Source of the DNA: Bilabrum cf. latius
Lineage: Eukaryota; Bigyra: Bicosoecida; Bigyra; Bicosoecida
Assembly: GCA_965178125.1 (NCBI GenBank)
Contig: CBCXTV010000017.1
Coordinates: forward strand, 1 to 29,863
Length of the DNA: 29,863 nucleotides
Reading direction: 5' to 3'
Each line of letters opens with the position of its first letter. Position 1 is the stretch's first letter. Shown piece by piece: positions 16,095-24,614 of this stretch. The translations under genes were made by a program, and so were the position numbers. The notes under the pieces are model-generated. The model searched no databases and was not told the DNA's origin. It worked only from the letters and a program-made list of their open reading frames with translations.

Positions 16095-16570
16095 TACGGG
16101 CCCGGTTTCTTATGATAAAGACTTTTCTCTGGCGAGCCCCTGGCAATTTCTTATTCGGGGGCCCAGAATAGGAAATCTTTGGGCCGACCCAGGGGCCGGA
16201 TTTAAGAAGTTGCTCTTTTGACGGCCGCGTTGAACCCCGGAATTGACCACCCCCTCCGTCGCGGTTCCTATAGAATCTGGCCGATCAGACCCCTGGGCAG
16301 CCAGATGGCGCCGAGACCCCCAGAACCGGATTCCTTGCATCGCGGCATCACCAAAGATGGGACTTTCGTCGAAATCCGAGCCAGGAGGGCCGTGTTCAGA
16401 GCGATTTTCCCGAAAATCCATGGATTTTCGGAAAAATCGCTCTGAACACGGCCCTCTTGGCTCGGATTTCGACGAAAATCCCATCTTGGGCGCGAGGGTC
16501 GCTAAGAAATGGGACCGATCGAGGGTATGCTTTCTTAACGTATCATTTCTTGTATGAAACCGGCCCCGTA
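16095..16570. mobile_element. TIR element C, copy 1, carrying a long palindrome
   Basis: It begins TACGGGCCCGGTTTC and ends with the inverted GAAACCGGCCCCGTA. The TA at each end could be a Tc1/mariner-style TA duplication. Subterminal sequence (CTGGCGAGCCCCTGG, GGGCCGACCCAGGGGCCGG, GGGTCGCTAAGAAAT) is shared with 16930-17621, defining a two-copy family. No transposase, so non-autonomous. The centre holds the palindrome at 16354-16487. Confidence 0.65.
16354..16487. repeat. 134-bp palindrome with no spacer
   Basis: Two 67-base arms meet at CCA|TGG (16420/16421) with three mismatches, all C/T or G/A transitions. It can form a full cruciform or hairpin. Confidence 0.9.
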
Positions 16571-16929
16571 ACCAGAGAGCGTTGCACCCATTGCGGGGAA
16601 CATTTTCCGCGATAGTTTCAAACCTTGCGTTTTCTTGGAAGAAACTCGTTTCCCTGAACATGGTCGAGCTCCAGAAAAAAAAAAAAGAAAAAAAAAGAAG
16701 AAAAAAAAAAGAAAAAAAAAAAGTACACCCACACGCACAAAAAGTGAGCTTGCAGAAGATGGTCGCGCCCAGCGAGTGCTTCCTTGATTCCTCGTGCTTT
16801 TCTTGATGACGTTGGCCGGATTCTCGTTCTGTTTGGTCAAGCCTGGGCCGGTTTCGGGCTTGTTTTGGATGATTTCGTAATTGTAAATTCCCTCTCATTG
16901 AGAGTTCCCTATCATTCCGGAATTTCAAG
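16571..16929. other. Spacer with an A/G tract
   Basis: No supported gene. 16672-16722 is a run of A with interspersed G. A segment near 16791 resembles part of the 15563-15992 element. Confidence 0.5.
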
Positions 16930-17621
16930 TACGGGGTTGGTTTTCTATAAGATTTTTTTTTCCTGGCCAGCCCCTGGAAATTTCTTATTTAGGGGCCCAA
17001 AATAAGAAATTTTCGGGCCGTTCCAGGGGCCGAATTTAAGAAATTGCTGAACATATGTGGGATGGATGCAAAACCACCAGGGGGAAAAAAAACGAGGTTC
17101 TCTCGCAGGAGCCGCCCGCCCCAAAAAAAAACAAAAAAAAGAAGAAAACAACAGGGGGACAAAAAAAGAAAAAGAAAAAGAAAAAAGAAAAAAGAAAAAA
17201 GAAAAAAAGAAAAAAGAAAAAATAAAAAGAAAAAAGAAAAAAGAACAAAAAAAGAAGAAAAAAGAAAAAAGAAAAAAGAAAAAAGAAAAAAGAAAAAGAA
17301 AAAAGAAAAAAGAAAAAAGAAAAAAGAAAAAATAAAAAAGAAAAGAAGAAAAAAATAAAAAAGGAAAGGAAGGAAAAGAAAAAGAACAAGAGAAATAAAA
17401 AGAAAAAGAAAAAGAAAAAAAAAAGAAAAAAGAAGAAGAAGAAGGGAAACAAAAACGAAAAGAAAAAAGAAAGAAGAAGAAGAAGAAGAACAAAAAAAAG
17501 GAAAAAAAAGGAAACAACAAAAACATGGAAAAAACAGACGACCCAGGGTCGCTAAGAAATTTGGCCGATTCAGGGGTCTAATTTCTTAACGGGTAATTTC
17601 TTATCATAAACCGACCCCGTA
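16930..17621. mobile_element. TIR element C, copy 2, carrying an A/G tract
   Basis: It begins TACGGGGTTGGTTTT and ends with the inverse of TACGGGGTCGGTTTA. It shares subterminal blocks with 16095-16570 (GGCCAGCCCCTGG, GGGGCCCAAAATAAG, GGGTCGCTAAGAAAT). In place of the palindrome it holds the purine tract at 17086-17530. Confidence 0.65.
17086..17530 (+). repeat. A/G tract of about 450 bp
   Basis: The + strand is almost entirely A with regularly spaced G (AAAAAG and AAAAAGAAG words). The Lys-rich + ORFs and Phe-rich - ORFs here are composition artefacts. A tract of this size can adopt triplex or slipped structures. Confidence 0.9.
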
Positions 17622-17744
17622 GGTCCGGCCGCCCAACTACCTGTGGAAGCGGGAGAAACTTGGCCAAACCCCGATTTGCGCCAGGGGGAGCCATGTTTTC
17701 GCCATCTTACGTTGGGGTGTGCAATCAAACTTCCGGCGCAATTC

Positions 17745-17820
17745 AACTTCCGGTGCAATTGAACTTCCCCGAGCCCGGGCCCGGGCCCGGGCCCGCGGAA
17801 GTTCAATTGCACCGAAAGTT
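17745..17820. repeat. Hairpin with GGGCCC core
   Basis: AACTTCCGGTGCAATTG... (17745-17768) pairs with 17797-17820 over 24 bases with one mismatch. The spacer is four CCCGGG-like units. Another CTTCCGG copy lies just upstream (17730-17736). Confidence 0.8.
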
Positions 17821-17943
17821 CACCAGATCCAGCGTTTGTTCGTGAAAGCACGGCCCGCATTCGGCCAAAGCAGCTCAACAACAGCGACTAAGATGGCTCA
17901 AACAGGTTCCCGGCCCAACTTGTGCACGAGCAGCGCAAAGCAT
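17821..17943. other. Unassigned spacer
   Basis: No supported gene between the hairpin and the minisatellite. Confidence 0.4.
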
Positions 17944-18301
17944 CTCCCAACCCTCCCGGCAACCTTCCCGGCAACCATACCCCCCAACCCCCTCCCCTCG
18001 CTCTTGACAACCTTCCCAGCAACCCTCCCCAACTTTCTCCCAACCTCCCGGCCCGGGACTCCCGGCAACCCTCCCGGCAACCCTCCCGGCAAACCTCCCG
18101 GCAAACCTCCCCCAACCCTCTCCCAAACCCTCCGGCAACCCTCCCTGGCAACCCTCCCCCAACCCCCATCCAACCCTCTTGGCAACGCTGCCGGCAACCC
18201 TCCCCCAACCCTCTCCCAACCCTCCAGCAAACCTCCCCGCGGCCTCCGGCAGCCTCCCGGCAGCCCTCCCCGAACACTTTCCCAACCCCTCCTAGCAACC
18301 C
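17944..18301. repeat. 12-bp minisatellite, left part
   Basis: Variants of CCCTCCCGGCAA repeated about 30 times. The same repeat resumes at 18705, on the other side of the 18302-18704 element. Confidence 0.85.
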
Positions 18302-18704
18302 TTGGGTACCGTCTGGGGGTCAGCTCTATAGAGGGGGGTGTAGAAGTCCCCGGTGAGGGGGGTCTGGGGGGTCCCCGGTGTCGGGGGGCGGGGTTTGGGG
18401 CGGTTTCGGGGCAACTTCGGCCGATTCTGGCGATTTCGGCCAGATCTGGGCGAGTTCGGCCAATTCTGGGCGATTTTTCGGCCAGTTCTGGGGCGATGTT
18501 GGCCGATTTTGGGCGATTTGGGGCCGATTCCGGGGCCAATTCTGGGCGATTTGGGCCACTTCTGGGCGATTTGGCAGATCCTGGGCAGTTGCCACAGGGG
18601 GCGGTCAAGGGGGACCCTCCGAGACTTTGTTGGAAACCCCCGCGACCCCCCCCATTCGACCTTCTATAGAGGGAGTCCGGAGCTGACCCCCCGCCGGCAC
18701 CCAA
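18302..18704. mobile_element. TIR element inserted into the minisatellite
   Basis: The ends are TTGGGTACCG and the inverse of TTGGGTGCCG, followed inside by GGGGGTCAGCTC in both arms. The flanks are AGCAACCC (18294-18301) and AGCAACGC (18705-18712), a possible 8-bp target duplication with one difference. The flanking minisatellite itself contains GCAACCC, which weakens that. The core is a 20-bp array (18417-18590) of the same unit as 14762-15047. No transposase. Confidence 0.65.
18417..18590. repeat. 20-bp tandem array, second locus
   Basis: About nine units of the GGCCGATTCTGGGCGATTT type, preceded by the same GGGGCAACTTCGGCCG leader as at 14750-14770. Confidence 0.85.
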
Positions 18705-18790
18705 AGCAACGCTCCTGGCAACCCGCCCCCAACCCTCGCCCAACCCTCCTGGCAATCCTCCTGCCAGCCCTCGCGGCATCTCTCCCGAGC
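18705..18790. repeat. 12-bp minisatellite, right part
   Basis: Diverged CAACCCTCCTGG-type units continue the array interrupted at 18302. From 18790 to 18899 the sequence is G-rich spacer with no gene. Confidence 0.7.
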
Positions 18791-18899
18791 CGGGCCCCGG
18801 GGCACAGGGGCCCGTGCCCGGGCCGGGGGGGGAGAGGGGGCGGGGGGGTCCGAATGGATGGCAAAGTCCTCCGGAAGGGATGTCAGTCGAACCCACAGT

Positions 18900-19479
18900 G
18901 CGTACGCTAGGTTGGTTAATAGAGGTTCCGGGGTAAGTTGGCGTTCCGCCGGCCCGGAATTTGGCCGAAATTCGGCCGTTTTGGGCCGATTTGGACCGAA
19001 TTTTGACCGTGTTGGGCCGAATTTTGACCGAGTTTGGCAAAATTTGGCAAAAAAAAATCGGCCAAACATCGGCCAAAATTCGGCCCAAATTCGGCCCAAA
19101 TCGGCCAAATTCGGCCCAAGTCGGCCAACATTTGGCCCAATTCGGCCAACATCGGCCAAAATGTGGCCCAAATCGGCCCAAATTCGGCCCAAATCGGCCC
19201 AAATCGGCCAAAATTCGGCCCAAATCGGCCCAAATTCGGCCCAACTCGGCCCAAATCGCCAAAATTCGGCTAAAATGGGCCCGAATTCGGCCCAACTCGG
19301 CCAACATCGGCCAAAATTCGGCCCAAATCGGCCCAAATCGGCCCCAAATCGGCCCAACATCCACCCAACTCGGCTAAAATCGCGCCGAAATCGGCCCAAA
19401 CTTGGCCAAATCTCGGGCCGGCCGGGCCAGCGGAACGCCGACTTACCCCGGAACCTCTATTAACCAACCTGGAGTACGC
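18900..19479. mobile_element. Foldback element, copy 2
   Basis: The long inverted ends share AGGTTGGTTAATAGAGG, GGGGTAAGT and GGCGTTCCGC with only a few mismatches over about 55 bp. The left interior reads GGCCGAATTTTGACCG, the right interior CGGCCAAAATTCGGCCC, so the arms continue as inverted repeats of a 10-15 bp word. Non-coding. Same family as 14179-14598. Confidence 0.8.
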
Positions 19480-19767
19480 TAAGTTGCTCAATTATCGTTC
19501 CGGAACTTTCGTGGGTCCCCCCCGCCCGGCCCGGCCCGGGCCGGGCCCGGCCCGGGCCCGGGCTGGGGCCCGGGCCCCGCCCGGGCCCGGGCCCGGGCCC
19601 GGGCCCCGGCCCGGGCCCGGGCCCCGGCCCGGGCCCCCGGCCCGGGCCCGGGCCGGTCCCGGCCCCCGGCCCGGGCCCGGGTCCGGGCCGGGCCCGGGCC
19701 CGGGCCCGGGCCCGGGCGGGGCGGAACGATTATTATTCCGGAAACGATTATTGAGCAACCTTGCGTA
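19475..19767. mobile_element. TIR element with GGGCCC core
   Basis: TACGCTAAGTTGCTCAA at the left and the inverse of TACGCAAGGTTGCTCAA at the right are followed inside by CGTTCCGGAA-type sequence on both arms, about 32 bp in all. The core (about 19520-19720) is a GGGCCC array with GCCCCGG variants. Its left end overlaps the right end of the foldback element by 5 bp. Confidence 0.65.
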
Positions 19768-19850
19768 GCTTGTTCCAGGCTCAGGGTTGGCAGGCGGCAT
19801 GCCCTCCCCCGGAGGGTCGTAGCGGTCGCCAGGGCCCATGGGTCGCCCCG

Positions 19851-20048
19851 ATGCGGCGCCTTCTCTTGGTCGTCGTCGCCGTCGCTTGGGCCGTCTGGCA
19901 CGCGGCCAGCGTCGCAGCTGCAGGTCCAGACGGCGCCAGCGGGTGGGCGGGCGGGCGGGCGAGCGGGCGGGCGGGGCGGGGCTCTTGGGCGCGCGCGCGC
20001 ACGGGCGCGCGGGCGCTACCAGTGCCGGCCGCGACGCCGACGTTGTGA
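19851..20048 (+). CDS. Short ORF with signal-peptide-like start, possibly a broken gene
   Basis: The ATG at 19851 begins MRRLLLVVVAVAWAVW, then HAASVAAAG: basic start, hydrophobic core and small residues as in a signal peptide. The frame then turns into Gly/Ala/Arg-rich sequence over GGGC repeats and stops after 65 residues. In the next frame DADVVIAVFWEDTQEFG follows directly (about 20034-20084), which looks like the start of a folded domain. A one-base loss or an unseen splice would join them. It could equally be a chance ORF in GC-rich DNA. No family is assigned. Confidence 0.25.
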   Translation: MRRLLLVVVAVAWAVWHAASVAAAGPDGASGWAGGRASGRAGRGSWARARTGARALPVPAATPTL

Positions 20049-20162
20049 TCGCCGTGTTCTGGGAGGACACCCAGGAGTTCGGGGCCAGAGCCGGCAAAAG
20101 CGCGCGCTGCGCCACGCATCCGTGGACACCGGCGCCAGCTCCATCGGCGCGGACCAGCAGAT

Positions 20163-20405
20163 CACCCGGGCCCCGGCCCCGGCCCGGGCCCCGGGCCCGG
20201 GCCCGGGCCCCGGCCCGGGCCCGGGCCCTGGGCCGGGCCCGAGCCCGAGCCCGGGCCGGGGGCCGGGCCCGGCCCAGGCCCGGGCCCGCGCCCGGGCCGG
20301 GCCCGGGCCCGGGCCGGGCCCGGGCCCGGGCCCGGGCCCGGGCCCCCGGCCCCGGCCCCGGCCCCCGGCCCCGGCCCCGGCCCCGGCCCCGGGACCGGGC
20401 CCGGT
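20163..20405. repeat. GGGCCC array 2
   Basis: CCCGGG/GGGCCC units with CCCCGGC variants over about 240 bp. ORFs through it on both strands are composition artefacts. 20406-20688 holds no supported gene; it could include LTR sequence of the downstream element, which cannot be tested because the other LTR is outside the window. Confidence 0.9.
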
Positions 20406-20688
20406 GTGAGCGTCGGCGCGCTCTTGATGGCGCCGCAGATGTCGTCTGCGATCGCCCGCGTCGCAGCCATTTCAGAGTCGGATTGCGAACCCGAGAGCGG
20501 GCAGACGCTTCTCGGGCGAAAATGCAAGAGCCGGTTGCGAGCACACGCGCTCCTCACGGGCCGAGCGGGTCCCCGCTCCTTATCCCTGCGACAGCCAACC
20601 TTTTGTCCGCGATTCTCTAACGGCGCCGTCCCCCTCGCACCTCCCCCCCCGCTTCGCTCTCGCTGCGGGTGGCGCGACAGAGACGACG

Positions 20689-20722
20689 CCCGCAGCAGGA
20701 ATCATACCACTAGACCAGCGGG
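20689..20722 (+). other. Complement of a tRNA-Pro 5' half, possible primer-binding site
   Basis: Read on the - strand this contains TGGTCTAGTGGTATGATTC, the D-arm region of eukaryotic tRNA-Pro (from my knowledge of plant tRNA-Pro), then CCTGCTGCGGG, which resembles the anticodon arm with anticodon CGG. The 3' half of a tRNA does not follow. It ends 8 nt before the Gag ATG at 20731. Drosophila copia primes on a tRNA 5' half, so a half-tRNA primer site is conceivable. A tRNA-derived SINE fragment is the alternative. Confidence 0.4.
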
Positions 20723-22018
20723 TAGGAGCAATGGGCCCCACTCCGGAGGAGTTAGCTGAGTGGGAGGCGCAGGGCAGCTTCCAGGACGCGCTTTATGCGT
20801 GGGCAGCTGCGCGCCAGGAGCCCATGTTGTGGAATGATTGGCAGAGGGGGTTCTTCGCCATCCGCAATGTGCTGCCGGATGCGCCGGACTTGCCCGATGG
20901 AGGCCAGGCGAGGGGAACAGTCTCGGCCTTGCGCACCGAAGTCATGGAGGCCGTCCATGGCCCAGGCTGGAAGCAGCGGCTGGGCACGGGAGGGCGGGAT
21001 GGCGTCGGGCGTTTTCACCAGGGGGAAGGAACAAGCCCCAGCGTCCTCGGGAGGAGACGCAAATGCGGAGGCGCAGAGGCCCCAGGAGGCGCCAGCGCCG
21101 CGATCGGACCCGGGCGTCAAGAGCAGCGGACGTGCTGGAGGGGATTCGGGAGCAGCCAAAGGTCGGTCAGCGTCGGCGATCGGTGTGGAGGCGGGCAGAG
21201 GCAAGATGCTCGCTCTTCCGGCTCTGGAGCGAGGGGCCCGGGAGGAACACGCCCAGTGAGAGCGGGAGTGGTAGGCTGGCTGCCTACGAGCCCGCCCTGG
21301 GAGAGGCGACGCTGCAGATGTGGAGGCCTGCGACGACCCGTTCCCGAAGGCGAGGATCCCGCAGTCACGGCGAACCGGGAGGAAGTGCTCGAGGCAGACC
21401 TGTTGGCGGGTGAGACCGCCGAGGAAGAGGTCGAGAGCGCGCTGGTGATGCTGCATCACGTGCCGGTGCTGCACGAGGTGTGGCGTGAGTACCGGGAGCA
21501 GATTGGGGGGGAGCATGGCCCTGAGCGAGTGGGCGTCGAACCATCTGCTGACGGGCCGCCACCGAGAGCCGGGCGAGGAGTTCCGTGCCACTGAGCTCAA
21601 GCTGAGGGCTCTGGCGCGCGTTGCGGGCTTGACCCACGGCGGACGTGCACAGTATTCTCGTGCGCGAGTGGGACATGGCCCAGTACGAGTTGCACAAGTC
21701 CAGGAGCTCAGTGTATCGGAGCTCGGAACGGACTTCGCAGAGCCGACGGCGCTCGTCGGGCAGTACGCCGTTCGAGGAAGGGGCAGGCAGCCCCCGGCGA
21801 CCAGAACGAGTGGCGGCCCAAGAGTTTTTACATTGTGTCAGGGAGCCACGGGCGAGGAGCGGGCGAGCGGGTCTTGACGGGCGGCCCCCGCCGTCCGCGG
21901 AGGCAGCGGTGCGGCTTCGGGCGAGGGAGCGGCTCATGGCAGTGGAGAGGTCTCGGCAGGCAGTGCGCGACCTCGGGAAGGTGCCGGAGGAGCAGAGATC
22001 TTCGGGCGCTCGAAGGAC

Positions 22019-22071
22019 GCCCGGCCCCCCGTTGCTCAAACCGATCCGGCCGAGCCTCGGGGAAGCCGGGC
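22019..22071 (+). repeat. Cap-conserved hairpin 1
   Basis: The arms 22019-22037 and 22052-22071 pair in three blocks (GCCCGGC/GCCGGGC, CCCCG/CGGGG, GCTC/GAGC). The cap AAACCGATCCGGCC is at 22038-22051. Confidence 0.7.
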
Positions 22072-22075
22072 AGGA

Positions 22076-22111
22076 GCCCAGGGCCAAAACCGATTCGGCG
22101 GGCCTTGGAGC
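22076..22111 (+). repeat. Cap-conserved hairpin 2
   Basis: CCAGGGCC (22078-22085) pairs with GGCCTTGG (22101-22108), and GC with GC outside a one-base bulge. The cap AAAACCGATTCGGCG is at 22086-22100. It lies only 4 bases after hairpin 1 and is in a different codon phase. Confidence 0.7.
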
Positions 22112-22200
22112 GAGTAAGCGCGAGGAGGCGCTCGTGCAAGCCCTGAGGAGTGTGGCCCAAGGGCTAGCGGATAAGGCGCGAAGAAGTCGAGGACGAGCGG

Positions 22201-23322
22201 ATGAGCGGTGGTGAGCGCATCAGCGCGTTGACCGGGCTGGAGCACAAGCAGCAGCTGCCCGTGATCAAGGATTCGAATCCCGACTTCGCGTCGCATTTGC
22301 TAGAGTTTGAGGGCATTCTCGAGTGCTTCAAGGCCAGAAAGGGTAAGGTTGCGGCCTTTGAGAAGCTCACGTTACTCAAGAGAACCCTCGCGCCGGGCGG
22401 CACCCGTTGTCGGGTGTACGAGACGTTCTACAAGACTGCCATGAAGGAACGCCGATTGCCTCAAGAGGCGGCCACTGTGTACGAAGAGGTGTGTCGCCGC
22501 TTGACGAATACGATCCGGGAGACATGGCTCCAGAAGCAGGCGAGGGTCGAGACCGAGTTCGAGCGCTTGAACATGGGAACGTTGCCGTTCTCAGCCTTCC
22601 GGGCGGAATGGGAGGCGAAATTGCTGGAGCTCGAGGAAGTGGACATCAGCTACTCGAAGAACATGATGTTCCGCAAGCTCTTGACCAAGCTGACTCCGCA
22701 GATCCGGACGGCCGTCCAGAACCGCGTGTGGGTCCTGAACGGCTCTGGCCCACCGCGAGGGCCGCAGACGTGGGAGGAGCTGGTGAAGTGCGTAGAGGAG
22801 CACCTCGACTCCGTCATCGATACGCGCCTACCAGCCACGGACGCCGTCCAGGTCGTTGGACCCGCGCCGGCGAGCAGGAGCCCCGAGCAGTGCTACCATT
22901 GCCAGCGCTTGGACCACCCAACGGGCCTCTGCCCGAAGAGAGCCGCAGACATGCGGGGCGATAGCGCGAAGTGCGTGGCGGATCACGCGCGTTCGGGCAC
23001 GAGTTGCGCGCACTGCGGCGCCATTGACCACGAGGCCCGCCATCATTCCCTCGCGGCTACAGATCTTCTCGCACAGTCGGGGCGCCGAGCGCCCCAGCCG
23101 TGTCCGCGGTGCCTTTGCATGGAGCGTTGGGCACCGGAGCTGTCTTCGCCGCCGCACACAGGGAGGGGCGGCGGTGGGAAGAGTGGGGGCAAAGGCGTTC
23201 GCGAGGGCCTCTCCAAGGAGGAGAAGGCGCTCCTCCCGTGCAAGTTCGGGGCGCAGTGTCGGGGCCTACCTGGAGGGCAGGTGCGAATTCCTTCACTCGG
23301 AGATCCCGAGCGGGCTGGGTAG
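22201..23322 (+). pseudogene. Central Gag with zinc knuckles
   Basis: ATG 22201. Residues 1-220 or so are helical and charged, like a retrotransposon capsid region (LLEFEGILECFKARKGK, then FRAEWEAKLLELEEVD). A CX2CX4HX4C knuckle follows (CYHCQRLDHPTGLC, residues 231-244). A second has His for the last Cys (CAHCGAIDHEARHH, 269-282). A CCCH finger starts at residue 347 (CKFGAQC), but its second half (GAYLEGRC, EFLH) is read one frame over, so a single-base shift near 23260 breaks it. The annotated frame stops at 23320-23322; the real protein continues in frame 2 to about 23470 (FKCRRRLSEHPEWTVLP). Role by family: RNA packaging. Confidence 0.75.
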
Positions 23323-23651
23323 CACGGGAGGGCAGGTTGCGACCGCCGTGGGTGCGTCGGGGGCGTCGCCGAAGACGAAGGCGAGGAGTCGGAATTGGGA
23401 CCCGCTTTGCTTCAAGTGTCGCAGGCGCTTGTCAGAGCATCCGGAATGGACGGTTTTGCCCGAGAGTGGAGAGTGGGGCCGCAGCTGGCGCGATAGCTGT
23501 CCGCCTCCGTGGGGAAGGTGCCTTCCTCCGCCGGCGCCGAGCGTGGAGCCTCGGGCCCCCAAGGCCGCGCCAGCGGGAGTTCCGAGGGCTAAGATCACGG
23601 GGGCCCCAGCCGGGCGTGTGAGCGAGCGATGGTCTATGTGGAGGATCGTCG

Positions 23652-24485
23652 GTGCCTGGGCTTCGATGGAGTGCGGAGGTTGGCAAAGGCATGGACGTGC
23701 TGCGCTTCCTTGCATCGGGCGACCCCGGCCAAACCGATTCGGCGGGCCAGGGTCGACCCGTGCCGGCGAAGAGAGTTGAGGCGCAGCGATGGAGTGCTCA
23801 GCCGCAGTCGATCGCGGAGTACCACGGCCGAGCGCTGTCGACCAAGGTTTGCACGTTGCAGAACCTCGCCGAAGTCGAGAAGGACTATCCGGACGAGATC
23901 ACGCACCATCGCGTCTCCAGGCCGCCGGGGTATTGCGCCGAGACGCTCTTGCACTTTGGTGGGCTGGGCGTAGTGAGCATTCTCGATTATGGCGCGACCT
24001 GTAGTGGCATGCCGGAGGAAGTCGCGATGGCCATCATCGAGCACGCCCAGTTGCAGGTGAGCAGGGGCGCGTACAAGGAGACGGACCAGGAGTACCCCGT
24101 CGCGGCGATCATCAAGTTTGCCGAGCCTCCCGAAGTTCGACGGGGTGGCGGCCGGAGCAGGGATCGAGATTCGCTACGGCATCGAGCTCCGCGCGGAGTT
24201 CGTCCCGTTGGGTAAGACGAGCGGCCCCTTTTCGGTCGCTGTACTTTAGGATCTTCCCGAAGGGGACGTGCAAACGTCGCCGGGTGCATCTTGGGCTTTC
24301 CCGTGCTCGATTCGGTGCCGAACGGTCTGGGCCATCATGTCTGTGAGGCGGCGCACGTGTTCGAAGGCTTGGGAGCTTCGCCTCCGCGGCTGGATCTCGC
24401 CGGGCGCGATCGCTACACGAGGGCTCTGGAGTTGCATGCCAAGACGGGGGGCGCGACTTACCGGCTTCGCGAGAGGGACGCCTAA
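23652..24485 (+). pseudogene. Retropepsin-like protease with DYG active site
   Basis: The segment VVSILDYGATCSGMPEEV has the position and surroundings of a retropepsin active site, with the Asp codon at 23985-23987 followed by TAT (Tyr) and GGC. The normal motif is D-S/T-G. The second half (ILGFPVLDSVPNGLG, about 24284-24330) is the conserved C-terminal strand region and lies back in the same frame after at least two shifts in between (near 24140 and 24240). Nearby residues AEVEKDYPDEI lead into it. Tyr at this place should impair catalysis by family knowledge, so this copy is probably inactive. Confidence 0.65.
23717..23758 (+). repeat. Cap-conserved hairpin 3
   Basis: CGACCC (23720-23725) pairs with GGGTCG (23750-23755), and GGCC (23727-23730) with GGCC (23745-23748). 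Two more G-C pairs are possible outside one mismatch. The cap AAACCGATTCGGCG is at 23731-23744. Confidence 0.75.
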
Positions 24486-24564
24486 CCGTTGGGAGCAGCT
24501 CGAAGAAGATGCGGATGGCGCGCCGCGAGGAAAGGGTTCCGTAGCCGTTTGCTCGTCACCGGGA

Positions 24565-24614
24565 GCGTCAAGGGGTCTGGAGCAAACCGATTCGGCGGCA
24601 CCGGCCCTTGGCGC
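24565..24614 (+). repeat. Cap-conserved hairpin 4
   Basis: GCGTCAA pairs with TTGGCGC, GGG with CCC, CTGG with CCGG and GC with GC, separated by single-base bulges. The cap AAACCGATTCGGCG is at 24584-24597. Confidence 0.65.

Larger units (their letters stand above)
20731..22214 (+). pseudogene. N-terminal Gag region, frameshifted
   Basis: The ATG at 20731 opens MGPTPEELAEWEAQG and reads well for about 85 codons. Later blocks lie in shifting frames: EEVLEADLLAGETAEEEVE (frame 1, from about 21379), then EWASNHLLTGRHREPG (frame 2, from about 21521), then VREWDMAQYELHKSR (frame 3, from about 21660) running into a coiled-coil-like Arg/Glu-rich stretch up to 22214. It is followed at once by the central Gag ORF. 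It holds two of the seven hairpins (22019-22111). No catalytic domain is expected or seen. Confidence 0.55.

Noticed and set aside
16945-17526. Phe-rich and Lys-rich ORFs that could be read as membrane proteins
   Set aside because: Pure product of the A/G tract.
19492-20544. Minus-strand ORF of 350 codons as a gene
   Set aside because: Most of it crosses two GGGCCC arrays. Its non-repeat ends show no motif.
20689-20722. Functional tRNA-Pro gene on the minus strand
   Set aside because: Only the 5' half is present. The anticodon 3' arm, T arm and acceptor are missing.
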